DNA of 64,000 nucleotides from an uncultured Prevotella sp. (GTDB lineage: Bacteria > Bacteroidota > Bacteroidia > Bacteroidales > Bacteroidaceae). The stretch covers positions 62,001 through 126,000 of the forward strand of contig UQFS01000001.1 in assembly GCA_900540375.1 (NCBI GenBank), written 5' to 3'. The notes beneath the pieces are model-generated. The model ran no database searches. It worked only from the letters and a program-made list of their open reading frames with translations, and had not been told where the DNA came from. Of this stretch, positions 20,401 through 28,491 are shown one piece after another (positions within the stretch are counted from its first letter, which is position 1; each line of letters opens with the position of its first letter). A program made the position numbers and the translations under genes.

Positions 20401-23400
20401 TCGTCGGTGGTGCGCTCGCTGACACCACTCTCCAGTCCGCCGAAGCCTTGTGAGACATATCTGCCTTGCATGTTCATGGTTCCAAGGTCAGAGAGCTGCA
20501 CGTTGAGGTTGCCGTTGGCAGCCCATCCGCCTGTGTTGTTGTATTCTCTCAGTCTTAGCTCATTGACCCACACCTCACCGCTCTTCTGTTCGGCGCTGAG
20601 GTTGCGCACACCGATGATCATCGTCTTCACCTCGCCGAGTGTCGGGTTGCCCATCACAGTGACCTTGTTTTGCGGATGGTCACTGTCATAACCGGTGTAA
20701 GGACGGACAAACGAAGCCAGTCCCTGAGCCTTCTGTAGGTTGCGCTCTTTCTTGATCTTCGTGAAAAGCGAGAGCGGGATGTCGAGCATGTTGTCCTCAG
20801 GCCATACCGCACGTGCTCCTTCTGCCGAGAAGCGACTGTACGAGCCCGGGGCGGTGAGTTTCAGAGGAATCTCGTATTCATAGTAGTTGCTCTTATAGTC
20901 AGAGCCCAGTCGGATGAATACGGCGAGCTGGTTGTCCTGCAGGTTGGTGATGTTCTGTTCATTGGCGTTGGCATGCACAAACATCTGCAATCGCTTATAT
21001 TGGCGCAGGTCGAGCGTCGTATTCTTATAGACACACTTCGACTCGCCCGGGGAGAGCTGGTTGACATTGATATCAAGGGCCTGCTCATTGTCTTGTACGA
21101 GTTGGGTGTTGTTGGGATCCTGTCCGCGTTTGATGCCCGGCGGCAGCACATAGTTGACCGGTTTCTTATCGCTGTTCTCCTCGATGTTGACGGATGCAGT
21201 CGTCATTGTACCTGTCTGTGCTCCGCTGTTGTCGAGGTTCTGCTCATAGACACGCCAGGTGCCACGTACGAGGTCGAGACTACCGAAACGAAGAATGACA
21301 GGATGCTTGAAACCCGTGAGGAACATGCGCATGAAGCGGATGCTCGTAAAATCGTTGATGTTGCCTACACGCTGCTCAAACTCCTTGAGCGGGATGCGGA
21401 AGAGATACCAGTCGATCTCGGTGTCGTTCTTACCATTGCGCAGCGTGGGCTTGGTCTCACGCTTGTCGACGATGTAGTTCTTGCCAATCTCCAAATCCTC
21501 GGGACGGATGGAGACGTGGTACTGGAAGTATTTCTCGTATTCGTTGAGTGTGTAGTCCTGATTGATGTCCTCCACGTCAGGCGTACTCTTAATAGAGGTG
21601 TCGTAGCGCTCGGTGCGTCCGTCGCTGTCGGGAGAGTTGCCCTGCGGGTTGTTGATATACTTATATCGGCGGAGGATGCTGGCCTTCATGTCGTCGTAGT
21701 CAGAGCCACGGAAATAATGGTAGTCGTCGTGAGCCGGGTCAGCCCAGATGGAGTCCCATACTGCTTGGTTGACCTTTCCCTGCACAGCCTTGAGGAAGTC
21801 CTGATACGAGTCAAAGGTCTGCTCTTCGCTGTCGTTGAGTCCGTTGAGACCTACGTCCTGCAAAGCACGACTGCCCTTGCTGGTGGCGAAGGCATAGGTG
21901 ACATTCGTCGTCGTTGGCACCTTTCCCCACTGCGTGGTGACGAAACTGTTGGAGCCGTCGACAGGCATACTGCTCTCGGCAAACTTCTTGCCGTCGTGGA
22001 GCACGTCTTCCGATACCTCGCCGAGATCGATATAGAAGTCACCGCCGTAGTCGCTGGCATTGCCGGCTTGGCGTGTGTGGATAAAGGGATCCATCATCCA
22101 AAACTCCACATACTCGATGTTGGCTGTTTGGAAGTCGTTGGTGTCAAGCTTACGCATCATGCCGCCCCAGTGGCGCGTAGGATTGTTGAGCGAACCGTCG
22201 GCGGCGAGGTCTGGGTTGAAGTTGTAAGGACCACGCTCGTTGGGGTAGTAGGCAAGGTTGAGGACGGATATTGTAGATGTGGCTCCGTTGTAAGTACTTT
22301 GGTCGCGGTTGGGATAGAGTTCCTTGACGTATACCTCACGCACGTAGGGATCGCTGAGTTGGTTGAGGTCACTCTTGATGTGTCCCGGAGTGAGCGAAGA
22401 ACTCAGTCGGGTGAAGAGCGGATCGATGGTGTACCAGGCAAGCTGTGAACGGTTAAAGCCTGAGCGCAGCGTAGTGTTGTCGGTGTGCTCTGGGAACATC
22501 GAAGGCACGCTTGACAGTTGCCAGTTGTAAGATGTGGAGACATCAATCTTGTCCGTTGTGTTCTCAAAGTCGTCGAGATAGGATGCGTTGTCCTGCGTGC
22601 CATGGCTCTGTCCGGCGATGAGCTGGGCAAACTCACCGGTGAAAGAGATCTGTGAAGGCTGTGTCAGATGGAGCAAAGGCAGTTTGTCGAGCATGTTGGT
22701 GAGCCACTGGCTTTCATGCTTCCAGTTGATATTAAGTCCCCACAGGGTGTTGTTGACAGGTTCGGCGCCCATCGATACCTTTGTGGTGAGTGCCTGCTCG
22801 GAGAGGTGCTGAAGCGTTCCCGAGAGTTGGAAGTTCTTGGAGAAGTCATACTCCCAGTTTATGCCGAACATCGTTTTCCGCTCTTGGGCATAGTCGCTTT
22901 GGCTCTCCAACGATACGTTGACAGCGGTACCTGCATCGATGATGCTTTGGTTGAGGATGGTTACCTCGCCGGCACTGTAGTCTACGCTATAGTCAGAACC
23001 TTCGGTCAGCTTCACGCCACCGGCAGTGACAACGACAGAACCTTGTGGCACGTTATACGCGCCGAGAGAGATGATGTTGGCTTGTGTACCACGGAACTGC
23101 CCCTGCAATATGTATTTGTCTTTCTCGGCAATCTGCTTGGCAATGGTCTTCGTGGAGTCGTAGAGTTCGGTAAAAGCATATTTAGACGCAGTGGCAGCAG
23201 GGACACCTTTGCTTACGAGATAGTTATAGAGATAGCTGCCGAAAGGCTCAGCGACCGGGAAGAAGACACGTCCGTCGCTGACGGTGTAACCCTCAACGAA
23301 GTCGAAGTAGCCGTTGGAGTGTGCCTTGTTGTTATTGTCAAGACGGTCAGCACCAAGTACCTTGATGAGCGTCCGGCTCTTTACCTGCGGCTCGGGGATG

Positions 23401-25121
23401 TAAGAAAGATAGACACCAGTGGTGTCGCTTTGGTATTTCACGTCAAGGCGGAACTTGTCTTTCTCTACTGAGGAAGCCAGGTAGTAGACGTTCTTCATCA
23501 TCAACGGCCAGTTGCCCTGTGAGGGATTGTTGCTGGTGTTCTTAAGCGATTTGACGAAGAGCGCTTTGGAGGCATCGGTGATGTCGCTGGCGAACTCACC
23601 AACCTGATAAGTGCGTCCGCCGTAGGTATACTCATAGGCGATGGCGAGCACTTGGTCGGTCTGCAAGGCTGTCTTCAACGAGACATAGCCCATCGCATTG
23701 TTGATGGTGTATTCCGATGAGGAGAGCAAGCGTGCACTTTGCAGCTTTTCATAGTCGTTGCCGCCCACAAGACCGGCACCGTCAAGTACCGAAGATGTCT
23801 GGTCGATGTCACGTGCATTGGCATATTGACTCGTCAGCGTGCTGTACTCCGTGTTGGCTTCATTCGACGGTACGGGCTGTCCCGTTGTTGTCCATTTGTT
23901 GCTGCTCACCTTGCTGTTCTCACCGAGATCGGTCAGTGCTATGATGTTACGGGTGTTGGCCGTGTTGCCACTTTTGTTTGTCACCCAAATCTCCACACGG
24001 TTGATAGTGACGCCCGTGGTGAGGTTGGGCAACGTTTTCATGGCCGCGTCGTAGTGGTCATGGAAGTAGCGGGCGAGGAAGAAGTGGCGGTTCTCTTCGT
24101 AGTCCGAGGCGTCTATCTCAAAGGGAGTGAGCTGCTTTCCGCCTGAACTGGAGACGCTCTTGGATGTACTCTTCTTCTGCGATGCAACCGTTTGCAGTTT
24201 CAATTTGCCAAACTGCATGTCTGTGCGGATACCGAAGAGGCTGCTTGAGCCTTGGATGAGCGAAGAGTTGGAGGGGAAGGATACATTTCCGGCCTCGACG
24301 AGTTTGATGATCTCATCTTCCTTGCCGTCGTATTTCAACTTCATATTCTGCGCATCGAAGTCAAACGTGGCGTCAGTGTTGTAGTTGAGGTTGAGGTTTA
24401 CCTTGTCGCCGACCTTACCGTTGACGTTGAGGTTGATCTTCTCGTCGAAGTCCATTGTGGTGGTCTTACGGTTGCGGATTGGCAGCGACGGGTTGTCGAT
24501 ATTCTTGAATGTAGCGCCGAACTTCAGCTCGGCAGATCCTTGTGTCTTGATGCGCACACCACCTGGACCGAAGATTTTCTCTGCCGATCCCAAGTCGAAG
24601 TGCATGTCGGTGAAGTCGAACTTCTCCTTGCCTTTGGCTTTGTAGATTTCGTCATTCTTGCCGCGGTAATAAGCGTTGCGCCAGTTCTTCTCGCTCCACT
24701 TCATATATTCCTCGGGCGTCATCATGATGGGAGCGGCGAGATAGGTCGATCCCATCTTCGTGCCAATGATGTAGACATTGAGGCTGTCGTTGTAGGTTAC
24801 ATCATATTTCAGTCCGTCGGGGCGCTTTAAGTCGAGGGCACCTTGGTTCAGGTCATCGTAGGTGACAGGCATGGTGCGTTGGATCTTCCAGCGCGGGTGG
24901 AGCAGAGAGTCGGGGATGGAATCCTCATCGGCTAACAGTGGCTGTGCCTGCGCATGGATGTTGTCTTGCTTGTTTCCGACGTTTTGCCCTCTCCGGCTTT
25001 GTCTGTTTTGGTTTTGCGGCGTCTTTACCACTTGTGGCGACCGGGGCATAGCCAAGGCATAGCTGACCGTGATGACAGCCAGCACAAGCAAGACTACAAT
25101 ATGGTATTGACGATGTCGCAA
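17439..25121 (-). CDS. sprA: SprA, type IX secretion system outer-membrane translocon protein
   Basis: SprA (Sov in Porphyromonas) is the giant outer-membrane barrel through which type IX cargo leaves the periplasm, and is needed for gliding in flavobacteria. At 2560 residues it has the expected size. The N-terminus has a signal/anchor segment (HIVVLLVLAVITVSYALA). Typical SprA sequence includes KINLNVNGKVGDKVNLNLNY, IIKLVEAGNVSFPSNSSLIQG and LFGIRTDMQFGKLKLQTV, with many alternating beta strands to the C-terminus. Residues about 1917-1985 form a Lys/Glu/Gln-rich, probably coiled-coil insertion; an Asn-rich linker lies about 80 residues before the end. It starts 1 nt after ruvA ends, an arrangement conserved in the phylum. 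Confidence 0.96.
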   Translation of the reverse strand: MRHRQYHIVVLLVLAVITVSYALAMPRSPQVVKTPQNQNRQSRRGQNVGNKQDNIHAQAQPLLADEDSIPDSLLHPRWKIQRTMPVTYDDLNQGALDLKRPDGLKYDVTYNDSLNVYIIGTKMGSTYLAAPIMMTPEEYMKWSEKNWRNAYYRGKNDEIYKAKGKEKFDFTDMHFDLGSAEKIFGPGGVRIKTQGSAELKFGATFKNIDNPSLPIRNRKTTTMDFDEKINLNVNGKVGDKVNLNLNYNTDATFDFDAQNMKLKYDGKEDEIIKLVEAGNVSFPSNSSLIQGSSSLFGIRTDMQFGKLKLQTVASQKKSTSKSVSSSGGKQLTPFEIDASDYEENRHFFLARYFHDHYDAAMKTLPNLTTGVTINRVEIWVTNKSGNTANTRNIIALTDLGENSKVSSNKWTTTGQPVPSNEANTEYSTLTSQYANARDIDQTSSVLDGAGLVGGNDYEKLQSARLLSSSEYTINNAMGYVSLKTALQTDQVLAIAYEYTYGGRTYQVGEFASDITDASKALFVKSLKNTSNNPSQGNWPLMMKNVYYLASSVEKDKFRLDVKYQSDTTGVYLSYIPEPQVKSRTLIKVLGADRLDNNNKAHSNGYFDFVEGYTVSDGRVFFPVAEPFGSYLYNYLVSKGVPAATASKYAFTELYDSTKTIAKQIAEKDKYILQGQFRGTQANIISLGAYNVPQGSVVVTAGGVKLTEGSDYSVDYSAGEVTILNQSIIDAGTAVNVSLESQSDYAQERKTMFGINWEYDFSKNFQLSGTLQHLSEQALTTKVSMGAEPVNNTLWGLNINWKHESQWLTNMLDKLPLLHLTQPSQISFTGEFAQLIAGQSHGTQDNASYLDDFENTTDKIDVSTSYNWQLSSVPSMFPEHTDNTTLRSGFNRSQLAWYTIDPLFTRLSSSLTPGHIKSDLNQLSDPYVREVYVKELYPNRDQSTYNGATSTISVLNLAYYPNERGPYNFNPDLAADGSLNNPTRHWGGMMRKLDTNDFQTANIEYVEFWMMDPFIHTRQAGNASDYGGDFYIDLGEVSEDVLHDGKKFAESSMPVDGSNSFVTTQWGKVPTTTNVTYAFATSKGSRALQDVGLNGLNDSEEQTFDSYQDFLKAVQGKVNQAVWDSIWADPAHDDYHYFRGSDYDDMKASILRRYKYINNPQGNSPDSDGRTERYDTSIKSTPDVEDINQDYTLNEYEKYFQYHVSIRPEDLEIGKNYIVDKRETKPTLRNGKNDTEIDWYLFRIPLKEFEQRVGNINDFTSIRFMRMFLTGFKHPVILRFGSLDLVRGTWRVYEQNLDNSGAQTGTMTTASVNIEENSDKKPVNYVLPPGIKRGQDPNNTQLVQDNEQALDINVNQLSPGESKCVYKNTTLDLRQYKRLQMFVHANANEQNITNLQDNQLAVFIRLGSDYKSNYYEYEIPLKLTAPGSYSRFSAEGARAVWPEDNMLDIPLSLFTKIKKERNLQKAQGLASFVRPYTGYDSDHPQNKVTVMGNPTLGEVKTMIIGVRNLSAEQKSGEVWVNELRLREYNNTGGWAANGNLNVQLSDLGTMNMQGRYVSQGFGGLESGVSERTTDDQSDVAFTTNIELGKFFPDKAKVSAPLYYSVTKQVTRPKYNPLDTDMLLKDALESTANKQEHDSIENIAVTKAITTNFSISNARIGIQNQRHPTPIDPANFSFSYSHSHSHKQGETTVYENEDNWRGALDYAWTPVYKTWEPFRKMKSKSKWLDLPKRLGLNYLPQSVSFNSEMTRSYYEFQERDMETTENNQLPLTFSEQFLWNREFQLRWDFTKNIHMSFQSATHAEIEEPYTAINKDLYPTQYQAWKDSVWQSIRHFGTPLDYQQNFNLSYQLPLNLIPIFDWVTSNATYNSNYSWVRGTMLEDSTSLGNTIQNNRQLNVTGNFDLVKLYNHIPFLRKANERFNRETNQYQTNQQKKQKEQAKANRQKQQKAEEEARKKAVAEGKDPDLAVKELRAKNKAEEEKKKQLPRNRNTYEKEITLCPDTTLIVSHGKHTKRLIVAAKDEKGHKVKLHYRKLDDNRIRIINKVDSVTKLKISVMAKPALDEKGWYKTAQVLARVAMMVRSVSVSYRNQYSMALPGFMPNIGDAFGQTKNTNAGVLSPGLDFAFGLMGDSYIDKAKSRGWLLMADSVATPATTNKTEDLQLRMTLEPIKTLKIDLNASRTNTTAKSIQYMYVGNPTTQTGTFTMTTLSLGSAFEGMGNANNGFRSKTFEKFCASLDGFRQRVENRYAGTVYPEGTALAGKTFDAANGGVNGYSADVMIPAFLKAYTSMSSGLDLFPSLTHMLPNWTLRYSGLGKLPWLRDIFKSVNLNHSYKSIFAIGSYQSYSTFMALMGPGIGFITDATTGNPVPSSMYNISTVSINEAFAPLLGVDVTLQNNLTAKLEYSQTRVLALSMTSAQINEAVSKDWTFGLGYRINNFNLFGGGGSNRSVKNKGEGNNSRNNNNQESGNNTRSRANHDLNIRLDLSYRKQASILRDIATVSSTASSGNTAFKFSLMADYTLSKLLTMSFYLDRQTNTPLLSSNSYPTTTQDFGLSVKFSLTR

Positions 25122-25122
25122 A

Positions 25123-25743
25123 CTACTTAATTCTTTTTAAAGCTTCCTTGACAACCATCTCCACGGCGAGGTCGGGCTGCTCGGTGAGGATGGCGACGAC
25201 AACCTTCGCTGCCGGTGCAGGCGAGAATCCCAGCATTGTCAGAGCGGCAACGGCTTCGTCCTTCACGGCATTGTTCACGGCCGGAGACTCGGTGCGGCCC
25301 GATGCCACATGGAGTTCATCAGCGATACCCGATGCTGCGATCTTGTCTTTCAAGTCGACGATGATACGTTGGGCTGTCTTCAGTCCGATGCCTTTCACGC
25401 CTTTGATGAGCTTCTCATTGCCACTGGCAATGGCGTCGCAAAGTTCAGCGGGGGTGATGGAAGACAGCATCATACGGGCTGTGTTGGCACCTACACCGCT
25501 GACGCTGACGAGCATGCGATAGAGCTCGCGCTCCTGACGTGTGGCAAAGCCGTAGAGCGTGAAGTTGTCGTCGCGGCCACCGGTTTGGAGCGATTCGTGG
25601 ACGAGGAGCTTCACCTCTTTCTTGCCCTGAATGGCTGTGTAAGTGTTGAGGGAAATATTCAGTGCATAGCCTACGCCGGCTGCCTCCACAACGGCAAGAG
25701 CTGGTGTCAGCTCGGTCAGCTGACCATGGATATATTCTATCAT
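25123..25743 (-). CDS. ruvA: Holliday junction branch migration protein RuvA
   Basis: RuvA binds four-way junctions and loads the RuvB motor during recombination. The 206-residue protein has the N-terminal OB fold (MIEYIHGQLTELTPALAVVEAAGVGYALNIS) and a double helix-hairpin-helix region (LVSVSGVGANTARMMLSSI and IKGVKGIGLKTAQRIIVDLKDKI). The C-terminal three-helix RuvB-binding domain contains DEAVAALTMLGFSPAPAAKVV. Length and domains are normal. It is followed by sprA with a 1-nt gap, so the two should share a transcript. No matching minus-strand promoter was obvious upstream. Confidence 0.96.
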   Translation of the reverse strand: MIEYIHGQLTELTPALAVVEAAGVGYALNISLNTYTAIQGKKEVKLLVHESLQTGGRDDNFTLYGFATRQERELYRMLVSVSGVGANTARMMLSSITPAELCDAIASGNEKLIKGVKGIGLKTAQRIIVDLKDKIAASGIADELHVASGRTESPAVNNAVKDEAVAALTMLGFSPAPAAKVVVAILTEQPDLAVEMVVKEALKRIK

Positions 25744-25829
25744 TTTTCGATCGTTTTCTTATATATATTAATGTGTGATGATAAGATAACGTGAGAGGCG
25801 GGGGATTATTGCATCGGAAAGAGGGGAAG

Positions 25830-25846
25830 CTGCTGCAAAGCAGCAG
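25830..25846. repeat. Short hairpin in the ruvA upstream gap
   Basis: CTGCTGC-AAA-GCAGCAG is a perfect 7-bp hairpin in the divergent gap between ruvA and the small gene at 25958. It is followed by TGAACAGA, as is a similar hairpin at 55409-55427. Nothing else is seen in 25744-25916. Confidence 0.4.
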
Positions 25847-25916
25847 TGAACAGAACCCAGCAACAAAAAAAGAGAACGAGGGTAAAAGCTAAGCAGCGTA
25901 AATTTCCCTTTAGAAG

Positions 25917-25948
25917 TTTGGGCAGATGAAAGGAAAAACGTAAATTTG
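25917..25948 (+). promoter_or_regulatory. Predicted promoter of the small unknown gene
   Basis: TTTG (25917-25920), 20 nt, TAAATTTG (25941-25948) is an exact consensus. The ATG at 25958 lies only 9 nt after the -7 box, implying a leader of a few nucleotides at most. Confidence 0.8.
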
Positions 25949-25957
25949 CAGGCAATT

Positions 25958-26335
25958 ATGGGAAGAAACAAGTTTTCACAAAAAGAGATAGACAAGATCG
26001 GTAAGCTGTTGAGACTGAAGAACTCGGTCAACCGCGGTAAGCAAAAGCTCATACGCCATGAGCTGAGGGTGGATTATGAGTTCAACATCTCAGACTTCAA
26101 TGAGCCGGGGAAAGCCTTCGGCGAGGAAGAGTTGCAGGATGCCGTGAAGCGTGGTGCCATTCAGATTTTTGATGATGCTACCATCGAGGCGATGAAGGCC
26201 AAGCATGCCCGTGACAAAGCTCGGGATGAGGCTGCTCGAGAGCAGGCTGCCGTGGAAAGCGGTGAGCAGACCGACTGGAAGAAAGCCATGGAAGAATGGA
26301 ATGAATGGGAAAGCGGTAAGCAACAGAATGATTAA
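25958..26335 (+). CDS. Small charged protein of unknown function
   Basis: I do not recognise this 125-residue protein. The ATG at 25958 (MGRNKFSQKEIDKIGKLL) is preferred over a TTG at 25946, which lies inside the promoter. The first 50 residues are basic and helical. They are followed by an acidic segment (NISDFNEPGKAFGEEEL) and then a long, highly charged, probably coiled-coil helix (IEAMKAKHARDKARDEAAREQ). The end is WKKAMEEWNEWESGKQ. There are no signal peptide, membrane segments or cysteines. It stands alone between divergent ruvA and ddh, with its own strong, nearly leaderless promoter. Confidence 0.75.
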   Translation: MGRNKFSQKEIDKIGKLLRLKNSVNRGKQKLIRHELRVDYEFNISDFNEPGKAFGEEELQDAVKRGAIQIFDDATIEAMKAKHARDKARDEAAREQAAVESGEQTDWKKAMEEWNEWESGKQQND

Positions 26336-26384
26336 TAAATACCAATAAATTGCAAGGAAAACACTGTTTCTTAGAAAATATTGT

Positions 26385-26392
26385 TACCTTTG
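26385..26392 (+). promoter_or_regulatory. Predicted -7 box of ddh
   Basis: TACCTTTG lies 59 nt upstream of the ddh ATG. The -33 match is poor. Confidence 0.5.
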
Positions 26393-26451
26393 CAAGGCAC
26401 GACGGTAAGCATTCGTGAGATATATAACCAATAATACAACCAATAAGAGAA

Positions 26452-27351
26452 ATGAAGAAGATCAGAGCTGCTGTTGTGGGCTATGGCAATATTGGCCACT
26501 ACAGCGTACAGGCGCTTGAGGCTGCGCCTGATTTTGAGATTGCCGGCATCGTACGCCGTCAGGGCGACAAGGATAAGCCAGCCGAGTTGGTTGCCTACGA
26601 GGTGGTCGACGACATCGCCAAATTGAAAGATGTTGATGTGGCTATCCTTGCTACACCGACACGTGCCTGCCCCGGCCTTGCGGAGAAGATCGTGGCTCTG
26701 GGCATCAACACTGTTGACAGCTTCGACATCCACACGTCTATCCTCGACTATCGTACACGCCAGATGGAGAACTGCAAGAAGGCAGGCCGCGTGAGCGTCA
26801 TCTCTGCAGGATGGGATCCGGGTTCGGACTCCATCGTACGCGTACTGTTGGAGAGCCTTGCTCCTAAGGGGCTCAGCTACACCAACTTCGGTCCGGGTAT
26901 GTCGATGGGACACAGCGTGGTGGCGCGCTCCAAGAAGGGCGTGAAGAACGCTTTGTCCATGACCATTCCATTGGGAGAGGGCATTCATCGCCGTATGGTC
27001 TATGTGGAGTTGGAAGACGGTTACACGGTGGAGCAAGTCTATGACGAGCTCAAAGCCGACGACTACTTTGCTCACGATGAGTTGCATGTCTTCGCTGTGA
27101 AGAGTGTCGACGATGTGCGTGACATGGGTCACGGCGTGCACATGACGCGTAAGGGCGTGAGCGGCAAGACACAGAACCAGCGCTTCTCTTTCGACATGAG
27201 CATCAACAACCCGGCACTTACCGGTCAGGTGCTTGTCAACGTAGCGCGTGCCTCTATGCGTTTGCAGCCGGGATGCTACACTATGCCTGAGATTCCTGTC
27301 ATCGACATGTTGCCGGGAACACGTGAGGAAGTAGTAGCTACGCTCGTCTGA
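26452..27351 (+). CDS. ddh: meso-diaminopimelate D-dehydrogenase
   Basis: Ddh reductively aminates tetrahydrodipicolinate to meso-diaminopimelate with NADPH and ammonia in one step, bypassing the succinylase or acetylase route of lysine and peptidoglycan precursor synthesis. The 299-residue protein starts KKIRAAVVGYGNIGHYSVQAL (NADP-binding Rossmann motif). It has LATPTRACPGLAEKI, GINTVDSFDIH, SAGWDPGSDSIVRVLLESL and FGPGMSMGHSVVARS, and NPALTGQVLVNVARAS toward the C-terminus. Length and motifs match the Bacteroidales form. It is monocistronic, ending in a very strong hairpin. Confidence 0.95.
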   Translation: MKKIRAAVVGYGNIGHYSVQALEAAPDFEIAGIVRRQGDKDKPAELVAYEVVDDIAKLKDVDVAILATPTRACPGLAEKIVALGINTVDSFDIHTSILDYRTRQMENCKKAGRVSVISAGWDPGSDSIVRVLLESLAPKGLSYTNFGPGMSMGHSVVARSKKGVKNALSMTIPLGEGIHRRMVYVELEDGYTVEQVYDELKADDYFAHDELHVFAVKSVDDVRDMGHGVHMTRKGVSGKTQNQRFSFDMSINNPALTGQVLVNVARASMRLQPGCYTMPEIPVIDMLPGTREEVVATLV

Positions 27352-27365
27352 TCTTTAGCCTATTC

Positions 27366-27430
27366 GGGCAAAAACAATAAAGTCTATTATGCCAGTCGTG
27401 CATAATAGACTTTATTGTTTTTGCCCCTTT
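27366..27430. terminator. Strong hairpin terminator after ddh
   Basis: A perfect 27-bp stem (27366-27392 with 27400-27426) has a 7-nt loop CAGTCGT. The upper strand ends GTTTTTGCCCCTTTG. The arms contain A-rich and T-rich tracts usable in both directions, fitting a position between convergent ddh and the phosphoesterase gene. Confidence 0.85.
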
Positions 27431-27518
27431 GTTTTCGAGGACTCTACTCCTTTCGCGTTCAAGGACTTTACTCTTTTGTTTTAGAAGATTCTCCTTCTTT
27501 GCTTTAGAAGACTTTGCC

Positions 27519-28478
27519 CTATTGCTTTTGACAACACAGCTTGATGACGTTTACTTCCGGCCAAGCCCCAAAGCGGAAGGGCACCGTCCCACCAATGCCG
27601 AGCGATACATAGAGCATTGACCTATTCTCGACATATTTTCCTCCCCATTCGTTGTAAGCCCATTTGGCAGGTGAGAGGCGCCCCAGACGTATCTGTCCCG
27701 CATGGGTATGGCCGGATAGTGTCAGCGCTATGTCGGTCTGATGGAGTACACCGCGCCGCCAATGACTCGGGTCATGACTAAGCAGAATCTTGAACATGCC
27801 TTTAGGTAAGTCTCCAAGCGCCTTATGCAGATCGCCATAGTCGGGGAAGGGCGGACGACTGATATTCTCTACTCCGATGAGTCCGATGGCATCGCCGCCA
27901 CGATGGATGACTACGTGGTCGTTGAGCAGCAAATGCCAGCCAGCTTTCTCTTCCAAGTATTTCAGTACGTTTTGGTTGCGACGGATGTTATACTTGCTTT
28001 TATCCTCGCCATATTCACAATAGTCGTGGTTACCCATGACGGAATACACACCGTCGCGGGCACACACCTCTTTTAATATATGCTGGAAGGGAATGACTTC
28101 CTCGGCACTGACATTGACGAGATCACCGGTAAACATCACAAGGTCGGGATGCTGCTCGTTGACGATCCGTACCATCTTGTCGATGAAGCACCGGTTGCGC
28201 AGAAATGTACCGATATGGATGTCGCTGAGTTGTACGATGCGGTAGCCGTCGAACGACTTAGGCAGCAGGGGAGACGTGCAGGTGGCAGTCTTCACCACGA
28301 TGTGACGCCAGCCAAAGAAGAAACCGTAGGCGGCCAGCATATTCCAGACAATGGGTAACAGCAATGCCCATCGCCAGCCCACAAAAGGCCATAGTGCCAG
28401 GAACAACAGTCCTGGTATGCCGATGATAAGCACCAACCCGTAGACTAAGCGCATGAATGTGTTGTGACGAAGATGCAT
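27519..28478 (-). CDS. Membrane-anchored metallophosphoesterase
   Basis: This is a calcineurin-like phosphoesterase of the YkuE/YaeI type, 319 residues from the ATG at 28478. An upstream in-frame ATG at 28535 would overlap the preceding gene and is not used here. Hydrophobic segments occupy the first 70 residues (LVYGLVLIIGIPGLLFLALWPFVGW and WALLLPIVWNMLAAYGFFFGW). The metal-binding motifs are DIHIG, GDLVN, GNHDYC and GHTHAGQIRLG. Related enzymes act on phosphodiesters or UDP-diacylglucosamine, but the substrate here is unknown. It follows the endonuclease/phosphatase-fold gene by 13 nt on the same strand, so the two are probably co-transcribed. Confidence 0.88.
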   Translation of the reverse strand: MHLRHNTFMRLVYGLVLIIGIPGLLFLALWPFVGWRWALLLPIVWNMLAAYGFFFGWRHIVVKTATCTSPLLPKSFDGYRIVQLSDIHIGTFLRNRCFIDKMVRIVNEQHPDLVMFTGDLVNVSAEEVIPFQHILKEVCARDGVYSVMGNHDYCEYGEDKSKYNIRRNQNVLKYLEEKAGWHLLLNDHVVIHRGGDAIGLIGVENISRPPFPDYGDLHKALGDLPKGMFKILLSHDPSHWRRGVLHQTDIALTLSGHTHAGQIRLGRLSPAKWAYNEWGGKYVENRSMLYVSLGIGGTVPFRFGAWPEVNVIKLCCQKQ

Positions 28479-28491
28479 TTTCAATGATGAA

